DNA of 64,000 bases from JAVWPP01 sp036635835 (lineage in GTDB: Bacteria; Bacillota; Clostridia; TANB77; CAG-465): positions 1 through 64,000 of the forward strand of contig JAVWPP010000002.1 in assembly GCA_036635835.1 (NCBI GenBank), in the 5' to 3' direction. A model generated the notes under the pieces. That model did not search any database and was not told where the DNA came from. It worked only from the letters and a program-made list of their open reading frames with translations. Within the stretch, counting starts at the first letter, position 1. Every line of letters starts with the position of its first letter. Shown here piece after piece: positions 42,131 to 51,572 of this stretch. A program made the translations under genes and the position numbers.

Positions 42131-42175
42131 TTAAACCGCTATATTTATGGTAAAATAAATATAGCGGTTTTTTTG
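42131..42175 (+). terminator. Strong terminator after spoIIAB
   Basis: A 16-bp perfect stem AAACCGCTATATTTAT / ATAAATATAGCGGTTT, 6-nt loop, then T-run. Confidence 0.92.
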
Positions 42176-42190
42176 ACTAAGGAGAGTTTA

Positions 42191-43096
42191 ATGATATATA
42201 TAATAGATGACGAAAATGTAAATTTAAGAATAGATTCTTGTATTTCTAAATTAGATACAAAAATCACAAGAAGTTATGCTAAAATCTTAATTGAAGATGG
42301 AAGTATACTTGTAAATAAAGAAATTCCAAAACCATCATATAAAGTTAGACTTAATGATGAAATAGAAATAAATATTAAAAAACCAAAAATAACAAAAGCA
42401 ATACCTCAAAAAATAGATGTAAATATAATTTATGAAGATGAAGATGTTATTGTTGTAGATAAAGAAAAAGGAATGGTTGTACATCCTGGTAATGGTAATT
42501 CAGATAATACATTAGTTAATGCTCTGCTTTACTCCCATGAAAATAATTTGTCTCAAATTAATGGAGTTATAAGGCCTGGAATTGTTCATAGAATAGATAA
42601 AAACACAAGCGGAATACTTGTTGTAGCTAAAAATGATAAAGCACATAAAAGTCTATCTAATCAGTTTAAAGATCATAGTATAACTAGAGTATATGTAGCA
42701 CTAGTAAAAGGAATAGTAAAAGAAGATATGGATATAGATTTGCCTATCGGAAGATGTCCTAGAGATAGAATAAAAATGGCGGTAACTAATAAAAATTCAA
42801 AGAGAGCGGTTACACATATACATGTTTTGAAATGTTTTGAAGAAGATAAATATACGTTAATAGAAGCAAAACTTGAAACAGGGAGAACTCATCAAATTAG
42901 AGTTCATATGGCATACAAGAATCATCCGTTAGTTGGAGACGATTTGTATGGTAAACCAGATAAAAAAATCAAGATACAAGGTCAGTTGTTACATGCAAAG
43001 AAACTTGGATTTATACAGCCAACAACAGGTAAATACATAGAATTTGAAAGTGAAATACCAGAAGATTTTCAAACGATAATAAACAAATTAAAATAA
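42191..43096 (+). CDS. rluD: RluD/RluA-family 23S rRNA pseudouridine synthase
   Basis: 301 residues. An N-terminal S4 RNA-binding domain (NLRIDSCISKLDTKITRSYA, SILVNKEIPKPSYKVRLNDE) and the catalytic domain with VDKEKGMVVHPGNG, HRIDKNTSGILVVAKND (catalytic Asp), LETGRTHQIRVHMAY and HPLVGDDLYG. The S4-plus-catalytic layout fits RluD or the Bacillus YlyB type. The start is ATG 42191 with AAGGAGAG; longer in-frame reading would cross the spoIIAB terminator and is rejected. A second pseudouridine synthase follows. Confidence 0.93.
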   Translation: MIYIIDDENVNLRIDSCISKLDTKITRSYAKILIEDGSILVNKEIPKPSYKVRLNDEIEINIKKPKITKAIPQKIDVNIIYEDEDVIVVDKEKGMVVHPGNGNSDNTLVNALLYSHENNLSQINGVIRPGIVHRIDKNTSGILVVAKNDKAHKSLSNQFKDHSITRVYVALVKGIVKEDMDIDLPIGRCPRDRIKMAVTNKNSKRAVTHIHVLKCFEEDKYTLIEAKLETGRTHQIRVHMAYKNHPLVGDDLYGKPDKKIKIQGQLLHAKKLGFIQPTTGKYIEFESEIPEDFQTIINKLK

Positions 43097-43186
43097 GCCC
43101 TACACAATAATATATGTAGGACTAAATCTATATCAAATAGAGCTCTATAGTATATAGTATGAAAATAAATAGAAAAAGGTGAAGAA

Positions 43187-43894
43187 ATGGAAGATAAAAT
43201 CAGATTACAAAAGTATTTAGCAGATGCTGGCGTTTGTTCAAGAAGAACAGCGGAAGAATACATTGTAGATGGAAAAATAAAAGTAAACGGAAAAGTAGTT
43301 AAGGAAATGGGTATAAAAGTATCAAATAAAGATAAAGTTGTATATCAAGGCAGAACAGTTAAACCAACTAAAATAAGAAGATGTATAATGTTAAATAAAC
43401 CCGTTGGATACGTTACTACAAGTAAAGATGAATTAGATAGAAAATGTGTTATAGATTTAATACATGAAAGAGAAAGATACTATGCAATAGGAAGGTTAGA
43501 TATGTATACAACAGGGCTGCTGCTATTAACTAACGATGGCGAACTTGCTAATAAAGTTATGCATCCTAAAAATGAAATAGTTAAAACATATGTAGCAACA
43601 ATAGATAAAAAAATTGCTAAAGATGATGTTGAAAAATTAAGAGAAGGTGTAGATATTGGAGAATGTGTAACTAAAAAAGCGGAAGTTAAGCTTTTAGATA
43701 ATACACATCAATTATTAGAAGTTAAAATATCTGAGGGCAAAAATAGACAAATAAGAAGAATGTTTGAGACATTAGGTTATGAAGTAAAAAAACTTAATAG
43801 AACGCAAGTAGGATCTTTAAAACTCAAAGAAGATCTTAAAATAGGCAAGTATGAAATATTAACTGATAGAGAAATCAAGAGAATTTTTGAATAA
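43187..43894 (+). CDS. rluB: RsuA/RluB-family pseudouridine synthase
   Basis: 235 residues. S4 domain (IRLQKYLADAGVCSRRTAEE, GKIKVNGKVVKEMG), then the RsuA-type catalytic domain with LNKPVGYVTT, GRLDMYTTGLLLLTNDGE (catalytic Asp) and EGKNRQIRRMFETLGYEV. RluB modifies 23S rRNA position 2605 in the model system. In Clostridia it often sits near scpB and cmk; here neither is present. Start ATG with AAAGGTGAAG. It ends about 70 bases before the exporter cluster, and no clear terminator is seen between. Confidence 0.93.
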   Translation: MEDKIRLQKYLADAGVCSRRTAEEYIVDGKIKVNGKVVKEMGIKVSNKDKVVYQGRTVKPTKIRRCIMLNKPVGYVTTSKDELDRKCVIDLIHERERYYAIGRLDMYTTGLLLLTNDGELANKVMHPKNEIVKTYVATIDKKIAKDDVEKLREGVDIGECVTKKAEVKLLDNTHQLLEVKISEGKNRQIRRMFETLGYEVKKLNRTQVGSLKLKEDLKIGKYEILTDREIKRIFE

Positions 43895-43966
43895 TTAAAA
43901 AAAGTATAGCAAAATAATAGTATTTATTATAATATATTATTGAAAAGTATTAGGAGAGTGTAGATT

Positions 43967-46015
43967 TTGAAAAGCGAATTAGAAATATTAAAATTAAAAA
44001 TAGAAGAAAATGATATAATATCTTTTGATATATTTGATACTTTAGTGTTTAGAAATGTAATGAAACCTAAAGACATATTTAAAATAGTAGAAGAAACTTT
44101 CATAGATCATGATATAATTAAAGGATTTGCAAAATTTAGAGCGGAATCCGAAGCAAAAGCAAGACTTTTATCTGGAAAAGAAGATATTGAATTAGATGAA
44201 ATATATGATTTTATGGATGATAAGTATAAAGGTTATACAGAAAAGATAAAACAATATGAATTAGATATAGAAAAAGAGTTTATAGTAGAAAATAAGTTTA
44301 TGAAAAAGGCATTTAATTATGCTAAAAAACTAAACAAAAAAATATTGATCATCTCAGATATGTATTTACCAAATTCATTTTTGCAGCTTGTTTTAGAAAA
44401 AGAAGGATATAAAGGATTTGATAATTTATATGTTTCTGGATCTCTAAACAAAACAAAAGCAACTGGTTCTATATATGAATTTGTAAGAAGCGAAAATAAA
44501 ATTAGAATGAGTGATAAATGGTTACATATTGGTGACAATACTAGATCTGATATTGAAAACGCAAAGAGTAAAGGTATAAATGTTTTTTATTATAAGCCAC
44601 CAGCTGAAAGAATAAAATACAATTATAAAATGAATTTAAAAGAATCTATTATGAATGCAATACAGATCAATACTTCTAGAAATGGCATAGAAATTAGTAC
44701 TTTCGAAAAAATGGGTATTGAAGACGTATCAAGCATATTTTATGGTTTTTGCGATTGGCTTGCTAGTGTAACATCTACGCAAGATAATTTAATGTTCCTA
44801 TCTAGAGATGGATATTTTCCTCAAAAAGTGTATGAACTGTTTAAAGAAAAAAGAAAGATTGATGTATATACTAAATACTTGCTTACTTCAAGAAAAGCAT
44901 ATCAAATACCTGCTTATGCATTAATGGAAAAAAAGGATGTAATAGAACAGCTTACATTGTGGAACTCTCAATTAGATCATAAAATAACAATAAAAGATAT
45001 ATATAAACAAGTTGGATTAGATGCTTCTAGCTTTATAAGAGAGATTAAGACTCTTGGTTTTAAAGATGAAAATACAGTATTGGATTTTATGAATAGAGAC
45101 AAGATAAAAAAATTACTTGCGCTTACATATAGCAAAATAAAGAAAAAACTTGAACTAAGATTAGAACTAGTAAAAGAATATCTAATTCAAGAAGGTGTAG
45201 ATAAATTTGAACAATTAAATATTGTGGATATAGGATGGCGCGGAAGCATACATAATGCAATGCAAAAGATACTTTCTAATGATATAAATGGATTTTATTT
45301 TGGAACAACAGAGCATGTATATGATGCAATAAGATTAAATACATTTGGATATTACTTTGATTTAGGTTTCCCAATAGAAAATAAACAATTTGGGTTAGAT
45401 AATGTAATGATGTTTGAGCTTATATTTAATTCTCCAGAGCAAAGTTTAAATTCTTTTGCAGAAGAAAACGGAAAAATAGTTCCCGTGTATAGCACAAAGA
45501 AAAATACATATGGAAAAGATTTAAATACAATGCAAAATGCAGCGTTAGAGACTATTAAAGAATATATCAAATACGACAAATATCTTACAGGTATAACATG
45601 CAAATCTAGTATGAGAAACTATATTAATTTTATAATAGATAGAAATTATGAAGATAGAGCAGCGTTTAAAAACTTTACTAATGAAATAGGCATGGATGAT
45701 GGTGAATACGGATATGTTTTAGAAGTTAGCAAAGAAACGTTCCTAAAAGATTATAAGAAGGTATTAGAAAAAGCTAAATTTAGTTTATGGCAAGATACTT
45801 TTGTTATAAAAGGCATAAATACAAAAGAAGAATACGATAAGTTTTTAAAAGAAAATAATATAAAAATCAAACGTAAAAATAAAGCAATATATCATTTTGC
45901 AGATTATATATACATGGCAACTAAATTTCCTAGCAAGGTATTACATCGCTCAGGAAATGCAGTAAAAGCATTGATGATATCTAAAGCTGAAAAGAATAAT
46001 AAGTGTGGTGAGTAG
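43967..46015 (+). CDS. HAD-type protein of a surface-polysaccharide locus (COG5610-like)
   Basis: 682 residues, TTG start at 43967 with TAGGAGAG about 9 nt upstream. The N-terminal HAD phosphatase-like domain has intact motifs: ISFDIFDTLVFRN (Asp21, Asp24), KILIISDMYLP and HIGDNTRSDIENAKSKG. Residues about 225-680 form a second, conserved region (FLSRDGYFPQKVYELF; LLTSRKAYQIPAYAL; NIVDIGWRGSIHNAMQ) shared with the 47989-50994 protein. Such two-part proteins occur in capsule or teichoic-type polymer loci; their reaction is unknown to me. It starts the operon that includes the ABC exporter. Confidence 0.8.
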   Translation: MKSELEILKLKIEENDIISFDIFDTLVFRNVMKPKDIFKIVEETFIDHDIIKGFAKFRAESEAKARLLSGKEDIELDEIYDFMDDKYKGYTEKIKQYELDIEKEFIVENKFMKKAFNYAKKLNKKILIISDMYLPNSFLQLVLEKEGYKGFDNLYVSGSLNKTKATGSIYEFVRSENKIRMSDKWLHIGDNTRSDIENAKSKGINVFYYKPPAERIKYNYKMNLKESIMNAIQINTSRNGIEISTFEKMGIEDVSSIFYGFCDWLASVTSTQDNLMFLSRDGYFPQKVYELFKEKRKIDVYTKYLLTSRKAYQIPAYALMEKKDVIEQLTLWNSQLDHKITIKDIYKQVGLDASSFIREIKTLGFKDENTVLDFMNRDKIKKLLALTYSKIKKKLELRLELVKEYLIQEGVDKFEQLNIVDIGWRGSIHNAMQKILSNDINGFYFGTTEHVYDAIRLNTFGYYFDLGFPIENKQFGLDNVMMFELIFNSPEQSLNSFAEENGKIVPVYSTKKNTYGKDLNTMQNAALETIKEYIKYDKYLTGITCKSSMRNYINFIIDRNYEDRAAFKNFTNEIGMDDGEYGYVLEVSKETFLKDYKKVLEKAKFSLWQDTFVIKGINTKEEYDKFLKENNIKIKRKNKAIYHFADYIYMATKFPSKVLHRSGNAVKALMISKAEKNNKCGE

Positions 46016-46016
46016 A

Positions 46017-46802
46017 TTGGAATTTTTAAAAGAAGTATGGAAAAACAAAAGAGTATTATGTTCAATGGTCAAAAACGATTTTGTAAATCGATTTGCAAAT
46101 ACTAGTTTAGGTGCTATTTGGGGATTTGTATCGCCAATAGTTTTAATAGTATTATATGCTTTTGTATTTGAATATATATTAAAGTTAAATACAGCAGGAG
46201 AGTACCCATATTTAGTATGGTTTTTACCAGGAATAGTGATGTGGACTTTCTTAAATGATGCGATTTTAAATACAACTAATTCAATTAGAGAATATAGTTA
46301 TTTAGTAAAAAAAATAGTTTTTCCAATTGATATTATTCCGTTAATAAAAGTATTTTCAACTTTTATTGTAGCTGCTGTTATGCTTGCTATAGTAATAGCA
46401 ATATCATTTTTTAATGGATTTTTACCAAATTTAATTATGCTTATTTATTATACATTAGCAGCTGTTTTCTTTATTATAGGTATAACGCGTCTTACGAGTG
46501 CTTTATCTGTAATGTTAGGAGATATAGCTCAGGTTGTTCCAGTTATAATGCAGCTTATGTTTTGGGCAACCCCTACTGTTTGGAATATAGCTATTGTTGA
46601 TGATAAAATAGCTAATATAATAAAATTTAATCCACTTGCTTATTTAGTTTGTGGATATAGGGATGTATTTATAAATGGTAGTATATTTTCAGATAACAAT
46701 TATATATTTACAATAGTGTTTTGGATAATTGCAGTGCTTGTTTTTATATATGGAAATATAATATTTAATAAAAATAAAGATGAATTTTCAGATGTTATAT
46801 AG
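46017..46802 (+). CDS. ABC-2 type polysaccharide exporter permease (Wzm/TagG-like)
   Basis: 261 residues with six membrane helices (about 34-56, 67-90, 110-135, 142-168, 175-195, 228-250). The conserved cytoplasmic opening NDFVNRFANTSLGAIWGFVSP and GIVMWTFLNDAILNTTNS are hallmarks of TagG/Wzm permeases, which export lipid-linked teichoic acids or O-antigen-like glycans. The start is placed at TTG 46017, since GGTGAG lies just upstream; GTG at 46005 or 46008 would overlap the previous gene and lack a Shine-Dalgarno. The partner ATPase follows 9 bases later. Confidence 0.92.
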   Translation: MEFLKEVWKNKRVLCSMVKNDFVNRFANTSLGAIWGFVSPIVLIVLYAFVFEYILKLNTAGEYPYLVWFLPGIVMWTFLNDAILNTTNSIREYSYLVKKIVFPIDIIPLIKVFSTFIVAAVMLAIVIAISFFNGFLPNLIMLIYYTLAAVFFIIGITRLTSALSVMLGDIAQVVPVIMQLMFWATPTVWNIAIVDDKIANIIKFNPLAYLVCGYRDVFINGSIFSDNNYIFTIVFWIIAVLVFIYGNIIFNKNKDEFSDVI

Positions 46803-46811
46803 GAGGAAGAA

Positions 46812-48014
46812 ATGAGTAATAAAACGGTTATAAAACTAGATAATATAAGTAAAATATATAAAGTGTATCCTACTAAAATAAATCGTTTTTTAGAAGTAAT
46901 GTTTTTTATTAAAAATAAACATGAAGAGTTTAATGCTTTATCTAATATAACATTTGAACTAAATAAAGGTGAAATATTAGGTATAATAGGAAGCAACGGT
47001 GCAGGTAAATCTACTTTGCTTAAAGTAATAACTGGTGTAACTAAACCTACATCTGGTAAATTATCTGTAAAGGGTAAGGTAGCATCACTTCTAGAGCTAG
47101 GAGCGGCGTTTAATTTTGAACTTACAGGTGTGCAAAACATTTATCAGCAAGGTCAAATTTTAGGAATGACAAAAGAACAAATAGACAGTAAAGTAGAAGA
47201 TATTGTTGAATTCTCTGGAATAAATAAGAATGTTAATCAATTAGTTAAAACTTATTCTAGTGGTATGTTTGCAAGACTTGCGTTTTCTTGTGCAATTAAT
47301 ATGGATTTTGATGTTTTAATAGTAGATGAAATATTAAGTGTTGGAGATACAAATTTTCAAAACAAATGTATAAACAGAATGCAAGAATTAACGAAAGAAG
47401 GCAAAACAATATTATTTGTTTCTCATGATTTACATGCAGTAAAATATTTTTGTAATAGAGTTATTAGGCTAGATAAAGGCAGAATAATAGATGAGGGAGA
47501 TAATGTTTTAGAAATCGTTGAAAAATACGAAAGAAATATAATGCCCGAGAGAGTAGATAATGAGAAAAAAGAAGTAAAAGAAAGAGCATTTTCAACTAAT
47601 GAAATTGTAACTATAGATAAAGTTATCTTAAAAGATGGAGCAGGGAATAGGACTAAGAAATTTAAGCATAAAGAAAATATTAAAGTGCAAATAAATTATA
47701 CATTGCATAAATATGAAGAAGGTATGTTTTTTGGTGTTGGATTTAGAAATAGTAATAATGACTATATAAATGGTATGAATACAAAGCAGGAAGGCTTGGA
47801 AATACAGCAAAAGCCGGGAGAATATACACTTGAATTAGAATATATATGCCCAATGGTATATAAAGATATATATTCATTATGGGGAGTGTGTTATAATTCG
47901 TCAGGAACAGTGGTATTAAGTGATTATATAATAAAAGACGCATTTGAAGTCTATGTAGACAAGGATGTATGTGAAGGAGTGACATATATTGAACACAATT
48001 GGCAATACAAGTAG
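46812..48014 (+). CDS. ABC exporter ATPase with C-terminal carbohydrate-binding (Wzt-C-like) domain
   Basis: 400 residues. The ATPase domain (1-250) has Walker A GIIGSNGAGKSTLLK, signature YSSGMFARLAF, Walker B VLIVDEILSVGD and ILFVSHDLHAV. Residues about 255-400 form a beta-rich extension of the Wzt-C type (ITIDKVILKDG-like VTIDKVILKDGAGNRTK; FFGVGFRNSNNDYINGMN; YTLELEYICPMVYKDIYSLWG). In O9a-type O-antigen export this domain recognises the polymer's modified end, so a capped glycan substrate is likely. Its 3' end overlaps the next gene by 26 bases. Confidence 0.92.
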   Translation: MSNKTVIKLDNISKIYKVYPTKINRFLEVMFFIKNKHEEFNALSNITFELNKGEILGIIGSNGAGKSTLLKVITGVTKPTSGKLSVKGKVASLLELGAAFNFELTGVQNIYQQGQILGMTKEQIDSKVEDIVEFSGINKNVNQLVKTYSSGMFARLAFSCAINMDFDVLIVDEILSVGDTNFQNKCINRMQELTKEGKTILFVSHDLHAVKYFCNRVIRLDKGRIIDEGDNVLEIVEKYERNIMPERVDNEKKEVKERAFSTNEIVTIDKVILKDGAGNRTKKFKHKENIKVQINYTLHKYEEGMFFGVGFRNSNNDYINGMNTKQEGLEIQQKPGEYTLELEYICPMVYKDIYSLWGVCYNSSGTVVLSDYIIKDAFEVYVDKDVCEGVTYIEHNWQYK

Positions 48015-50994
48015 TAGTAGATATATTAGAAAAATTGATTATAGAGAACCAACTGCAGATTATAAGATAGCAAATCAAGTTAAAGATGGTTCTAAAGTAT
48101 TAGAAATAGGTACATCAAGTGGGTATATGTCAGAATTCCTTGTTAAGGAGAAAAACTGCATACTTTCAGGTGTGGAATATAATACAGAGCTTTTTAATAA
48201 AGCAAAAGTTTTTTTTGAAAATGGATATAATGAAGATCTAAATAAAATAACTCAGTGGGAAGATAAAATACAAGATAATTATTTTGATTATATAATTTGT
48301 CAAGATGTATTAGAGCATTTGTTAAATCCATTTGAAGTTATTAAAGCGCTTATGAAAAAACTAGCTAAAAACGGCAAAATATTAGTTTCTATACCGAATG
48401 TATCTCATAATGCAATTTTGATGGAAATACTTAAAGATAAATTTTCATATGAGCAATCTGGAAGTTTGGATTATACTCATTTTAAGTTCTATACAGCTAA
48501 ATCTTTTAAAGACGAAGCAAATAAAATAGGTCTTAAAGTAATTCATCATGATATAACATATTTAATACCGGAAGATTCAAGTTTGAATAATAGCTATAAA
48601 GATTATAGTTTGAAAGAAAGAGAAGTGCTTTTTGATCATTATAATGGACATGTATTTCAAAATATTTTTGTTCTTGGAAAAAAAGAAGAATATGCTGATG
48701 AAAAAGAAAAATTAATTCAATTTAAATTGCAAAACTATGATGAGGTTATTATAGAAACTAAAAGTAATGTAAAGAGATATTATTATCATGATGCTGAATT
48801 AATAGAATATATTTTAGAAAAAGGTACTCAAAATGTTAAAATATATCCAAGTATAAGACTTAAAAAATTTAATGTGGATTTGTATATTAATGATGAAAAA
48901 CAGTATATATCTTCTTTTGATTATCAAGCTGGAATTATACATGAAAATGAAGATAGATATATTTCTACTGGAACTGAATGTATAAATTTAAAAAGAGATT
49001 TTAAAAAAGGAGATAAAGTAGGAATACGCATTACTAGTAGCGAGAGTATTTTTGATCAGATTATAAAAGGCGAAAATTATTTTAATTCCGAAATAACTAA
49101 TATTAAAGCGAAAATAGATAAATATACCCACATTTCTATAGCTGCATGGGATACGTTTATTTTAAAAAATGTGCTTAAATTTGACGATATAATAGAGATA
49201 GTAGATAGAAAAGTAAGAACTAAGTTTGGTATAAATAACTTTGCTAAAAGGAGATTAGCTGCTAAATCGTATGAAATAGATGAAATTTATGAAGAGTTAA
49301 GAATATTTTTAAAAGATAAAACCGAAGATGTTAAAAAAATAGAAATAGAGACTGTTCAAGAGTTTTCTATAGTTAACCCATTTATGCTTGAGATTTTGGA
49401 TTTTTGCAAAAGACAAAATAAAAATGTGTATATTGTTAATAATGGTTATCTAGATAGCAACATTTTGATGGCTGTGCTGCATAATTTGCAGATTACTAAT
49501 TTAAAAGTTATATCATATGATGATCTGCTTAAGTTCGATCTAGATCAGCTATTGCATATTGGTTCGGATATAAAAAAAGATATTATTAATCTTAAAAGTT
49601 TAAATATAAATACGTATATGTATAAGGCTGTGCAAAAACGAGTAGAAAATAGAAAGAGTTTGGAAACTAAAAATATCTCAGAATCTATTATGAGAGCCAT
49701 TCAATATAATTATATATATAACGGCCTGCATATTAAATATTTTGAAAAGTTTGGTATTGAAAACGTAGCACCTATATACTTCTATTTTACAAACTGGTTA
49801 TACAATAAAAGTAAAGATAAAGACAATATATTTTTCTTATCTAGGGATGGATATATGCCATTTAAAGTATATAAATTGCTTCAGAAAAGTAGAAATACAG
49901 ATAAATATATTAAGTATGTGTATGCGTCAAGAAAAGGTTATCAAATACCTGGACTTGCAACTGTAGGAATAGACAAAGCTTTGAGCGTTTTAACAGAGTT
50001 TAATTTGCAGTTAGATGAACAGCTTATACTTTCAGATGTTTTTAAAAATGCAACATTAAACCCAGAAGAAGTTTCAAAACAAAAGTTAGAAAAGTATGGC
50101 TTTAAATCTATAGATGCTAAAGTTAATATTAAAAACATAAATAAAGCAAAAGAACTGCTTAAAGAATACTATCCAAAAATTAAAGAAAACTTGCAAAATA
50201 AATTAGAGCTTGCAAGAGAATATTTAAAATCTGAAGAATTTGATAAATTTGATACAGTAAATATTGTAGATATTGGTTGGAGAGGTAGCGTGCAAAATTA
50301 CATACAAAAAATAATGAATAAAAAAACGTATGGATACTATTTTGGAACAATACCTACAGAATATAAAGAAATAAGAAAAAATATGCTTGGTTGCTATAGC
50401 AATAAATTTATGCCGCTATTACGTAGTGAATTTATATTAGATAACATTATGATGTTTGAGCTTGTATTTTCAGCACCGTTTCCACCACTTGTTGGTTTCG
50501 AAAAAAATAGTAAAGGCAAGGTTGTTCCGGTATTTAGTAGTGTAAAATCAGACACCTTTAATAAAGCAGTTAAAACTTTTCAAGAATCTGCTCTATATAT
50601 TATAGAAAAATTTATGGATTATGATGAGTATCTATCAGAAATAGATATAGACTTTTCACTTAGTAATTATAAAAAATATATTGCGGATAAAAAGTACGCA
50701 GATATAATTGAAATGCATAAATTACAAACTAACATAGGTTATGGCGAAAAACAGCGTAAATACGTAGAAACAGTCAAACTTGAAACATTACTTGCAGACA
50801 ATATAAAAGTGCTTAAAAAGGCTAATTACGGCTTCTGGAAAGGTGCTATATACATAGAAGGAGTAGAAACACAAAAAGAATATGACGAAATAAAGAAGAA
50901 ATATAACTTTAAGACGTCGCTTGGCGCAATTAAAGCTTCTAGGTATTACAGAGGAGCAGAAGCTATGTTAAATAAGAAGCAAAAAAATAAATAA
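47989..50994 (+). CDS. Three-part protein: SAM methyltransferase, degenerate HAD-like domain and COG5610-like C-terminus
   Basis: 1001 residues, TTG start at 47989 with GAAGGAGTGA upstream, inside the ATPase gene. Residues 1-230 are a class I methyltransferase (SKVLEIGTSSGYMSEFLV; YIICQDVLEHLLNPFEVIK; GKILVSIPNVSHN). Residues about 380-530 resemble the HAD domain of 43967-46015, but the nucleophile motif reads IAAWDTFILKN instead of FDIFDTLVFRN, and GDNTRSD is GSDIKKD, so it is probably inactive. Residues about 560-960 match the other protein's C-terminal region (FLSRDGYMPFKVYKL; YASRKGYQIPGLA; NIVDIGWRGSVQNYIQ). Likely modifies the exported glycan, for example methyl capping. Confidence 0.78.
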   Translation: MNTIGNTSSSRYIRKIDYREPTADYKIANQVKDGSKVLEIGTSSGYMSEFLVKEKNCILSGVEYNTELFNKAKVFFENGYNEDLNKITQWEDKIQDNYFDYIICQDVLEHLLNPFEVIKALMKKLAKNGKILVSIPNVSHNAILMEILKDKFSYEQSGSLDYTHFKFYTAKSFKDEANKIGLKVIHHDITYLIPEDSSLNNSYKDYSLKEREVLFDHYNGHVFQNIFVLGKKEEYADEKEKLIQFKLQNYDEVIIETKSNVKRYYYHDAELIEYILEKGTQNVKIYPSIRLKKFNVDLYINDEKQYISSFDYQAGIIHENEDRYISTGTECINLKRDFKKGDKVGIRITSSESIFDQIIKGENYFNSEITNIKAKIDKYTHISIAAWDTFILKNVLKFDDIIEIVDRKVRTKFGINNFAKRRLAAKSYEIDEIYEELRIFLKDKTEDVKKIEIETVQEFSIVNPFMLEILDFCKRQNKNVYIVNNGYLDSNILMAVLHNLQITNLKVISYDDLLKFDLDQLLHIGSDIKKDIINLKSLNINTYMYKAVQKRVENRKSLETKNISESIMRAIQYNYIYNGLHIKYFEKFGIENVAPIYFYFTNWLYNKSKDKDNIFFLSRDGYMPFKVYKLLQKSRNTDKYIKYVYASRKGYQIPGLATVGIDKALSVLTEFNLQLDEQLILSDVFKNATLNPEEVSKQKLEKYGFKSIDAKVNIKNINKAKELLKEYYPKIKENLQNKLELAREYLKSEEFDKFDTVNIVDIGWRGSVQNYIQKIMNKKTYGYYFGTIPTEYKEIRKNMLGCYSNKFMPLLRSEFILDNIMMFELVFSAPFPPLVGFEKNSKGKVVPVFSSVKSDTFNKAVKTFQESALYIIEKFMDYDEYLSEIDIDFSLSNYKKYIADKKYADIIEMHKLQTNIGYGEKQRKYVETVKLETLLADNIKVLKKANYGFWKGAIYIEGVETQKEYDEIKKKYNFKTSLGAIKASRYYRGAEAMLNKKQKNK

Positions 50995-50995
50995 A

Positions 50996-51031
50996 AAATG
51001 GAGATAGATTTATATTCTATCTCTTTTTTTT
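50996..51031 (+). terminator. Terminator of the polysaccharide export operon
   Basis: GGAGATAGA pairs with TCTATCTC around a 7-nt loop, then T8. Confidence 0.87.
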
Positions 51032-51042
51032 GGATTTGTAGA

Positions 51043-51101
51043 CTAAAAAAATAACACAAATAAGCCAAAAGAGAAAACTCCTTTGCTTATCTGTGTTATT
51101 A
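51043..51101 (-). terminator. Terminator of rpsU
   Basis: On the minus strand AATAACACAgATAAGC pairs with GCTTATtTGTGTTATT (one mismatch) around a long loop and is followed by T7. Confidence 0.8.
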
Positions 51102-51127
51102 AGTTTTATATTTCAAGTATATAAAGT

Positions 51128-51301
51128 CTAGTGTTTTCTTTTTCTAGCTGCTTCAGATTTCTTTTTTCTTTTTACGCTAGGTTTTTCATAGTGTTCTCTT
51201 TTTCTTATTTCAGCAAGAACCCCATATTTAGCGCATTGTTTTTTGAATCTAGCAATAGCATTATCTAAACTTTCATTGTCTTTTAATTTTATTCCTGGCA
51301 T
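51128..51301 (-). CDS. rpsU: 30S ribosomal protein S21
   Basis: 57 residues, exactly the usual S21 length, with NESLDNAIARFKKQC, EIRKREHYEKPSVKRKKKSE and the basic tail AARKRKH. Start ATG 51301, 9 nt after GGAGGGGA; an ATG two codons earlier is too close to the Shine-Dalgarno. Single-gene unit with its own promoter and terminator. S21 acts in initiation and in selective translation. Confidence 0.97.
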   Translation of the reverse strand: MPGIKLKDNESLDNAIARFKKQCAKYGVLAEIRKREHYEKPSVKRKKKSEAARKRKH

Positions 51302-51367
51302 CGTCATTCCCCTCCTTCCAGCGGGAAATACCTTGTAAATTTTAAAGTATTTCAGAATTACTTTTCC

Positions 51368-51396
51368 ATTATACATTATTTTTTGGCGATAGTCAA
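51368..51396 (-). promoter_or_regulatory. Promoter of rpsU
   Basis: On the minus strand TTGACT (51391-51396), a 17-bp spacer and TATAAT (51368-51373). Confidence 0.85.
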
Positions 51397-51521
51397 GTCT
51401 ATGTGTAAAAAAATATTATGTTTATTGAAAAGGTTAACCAATATACCTACTTAAACGACTATATTATCCTAAATACAATTAAATTTATTGAATTATATTG
51501 TTAGAAATATCTCAATGTTTC

Positions 51522-51550
51522 TTTACATTATGCAATTCATATAGTAGAAT
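51522..51550 (+). promoter_or_regulatory. Promoter of the S41 protease gene
   Basis: TTTACA (51522-51527), a 17-bp spacer and TAGAAT (51545-51550). Confidence 0.72.
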
Positions 51551-51572
51551 AAGTAGGAAGAGGTGACCGGTG

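Noticed and set aside
42073..42153. Remnant of sigF in the 26-codon frame overlapping the spoIIAB stop
   Set aside because: The short peptide has no similarity to the SigF N-terminus and runs through a strong terminator stem.
43098..43126. Terminator after rluD
   Set aside because: AGCCCTACA/TGTAGGACT has an internal mismatch and no T-run, so I do not call it.
46005..46016. GTG starts for the exporter permease
   Set aside because: They lack an upstream Shine-Dalgarno and would lie within the GGTGAG site that serves TTG 46017. This remains a close call.
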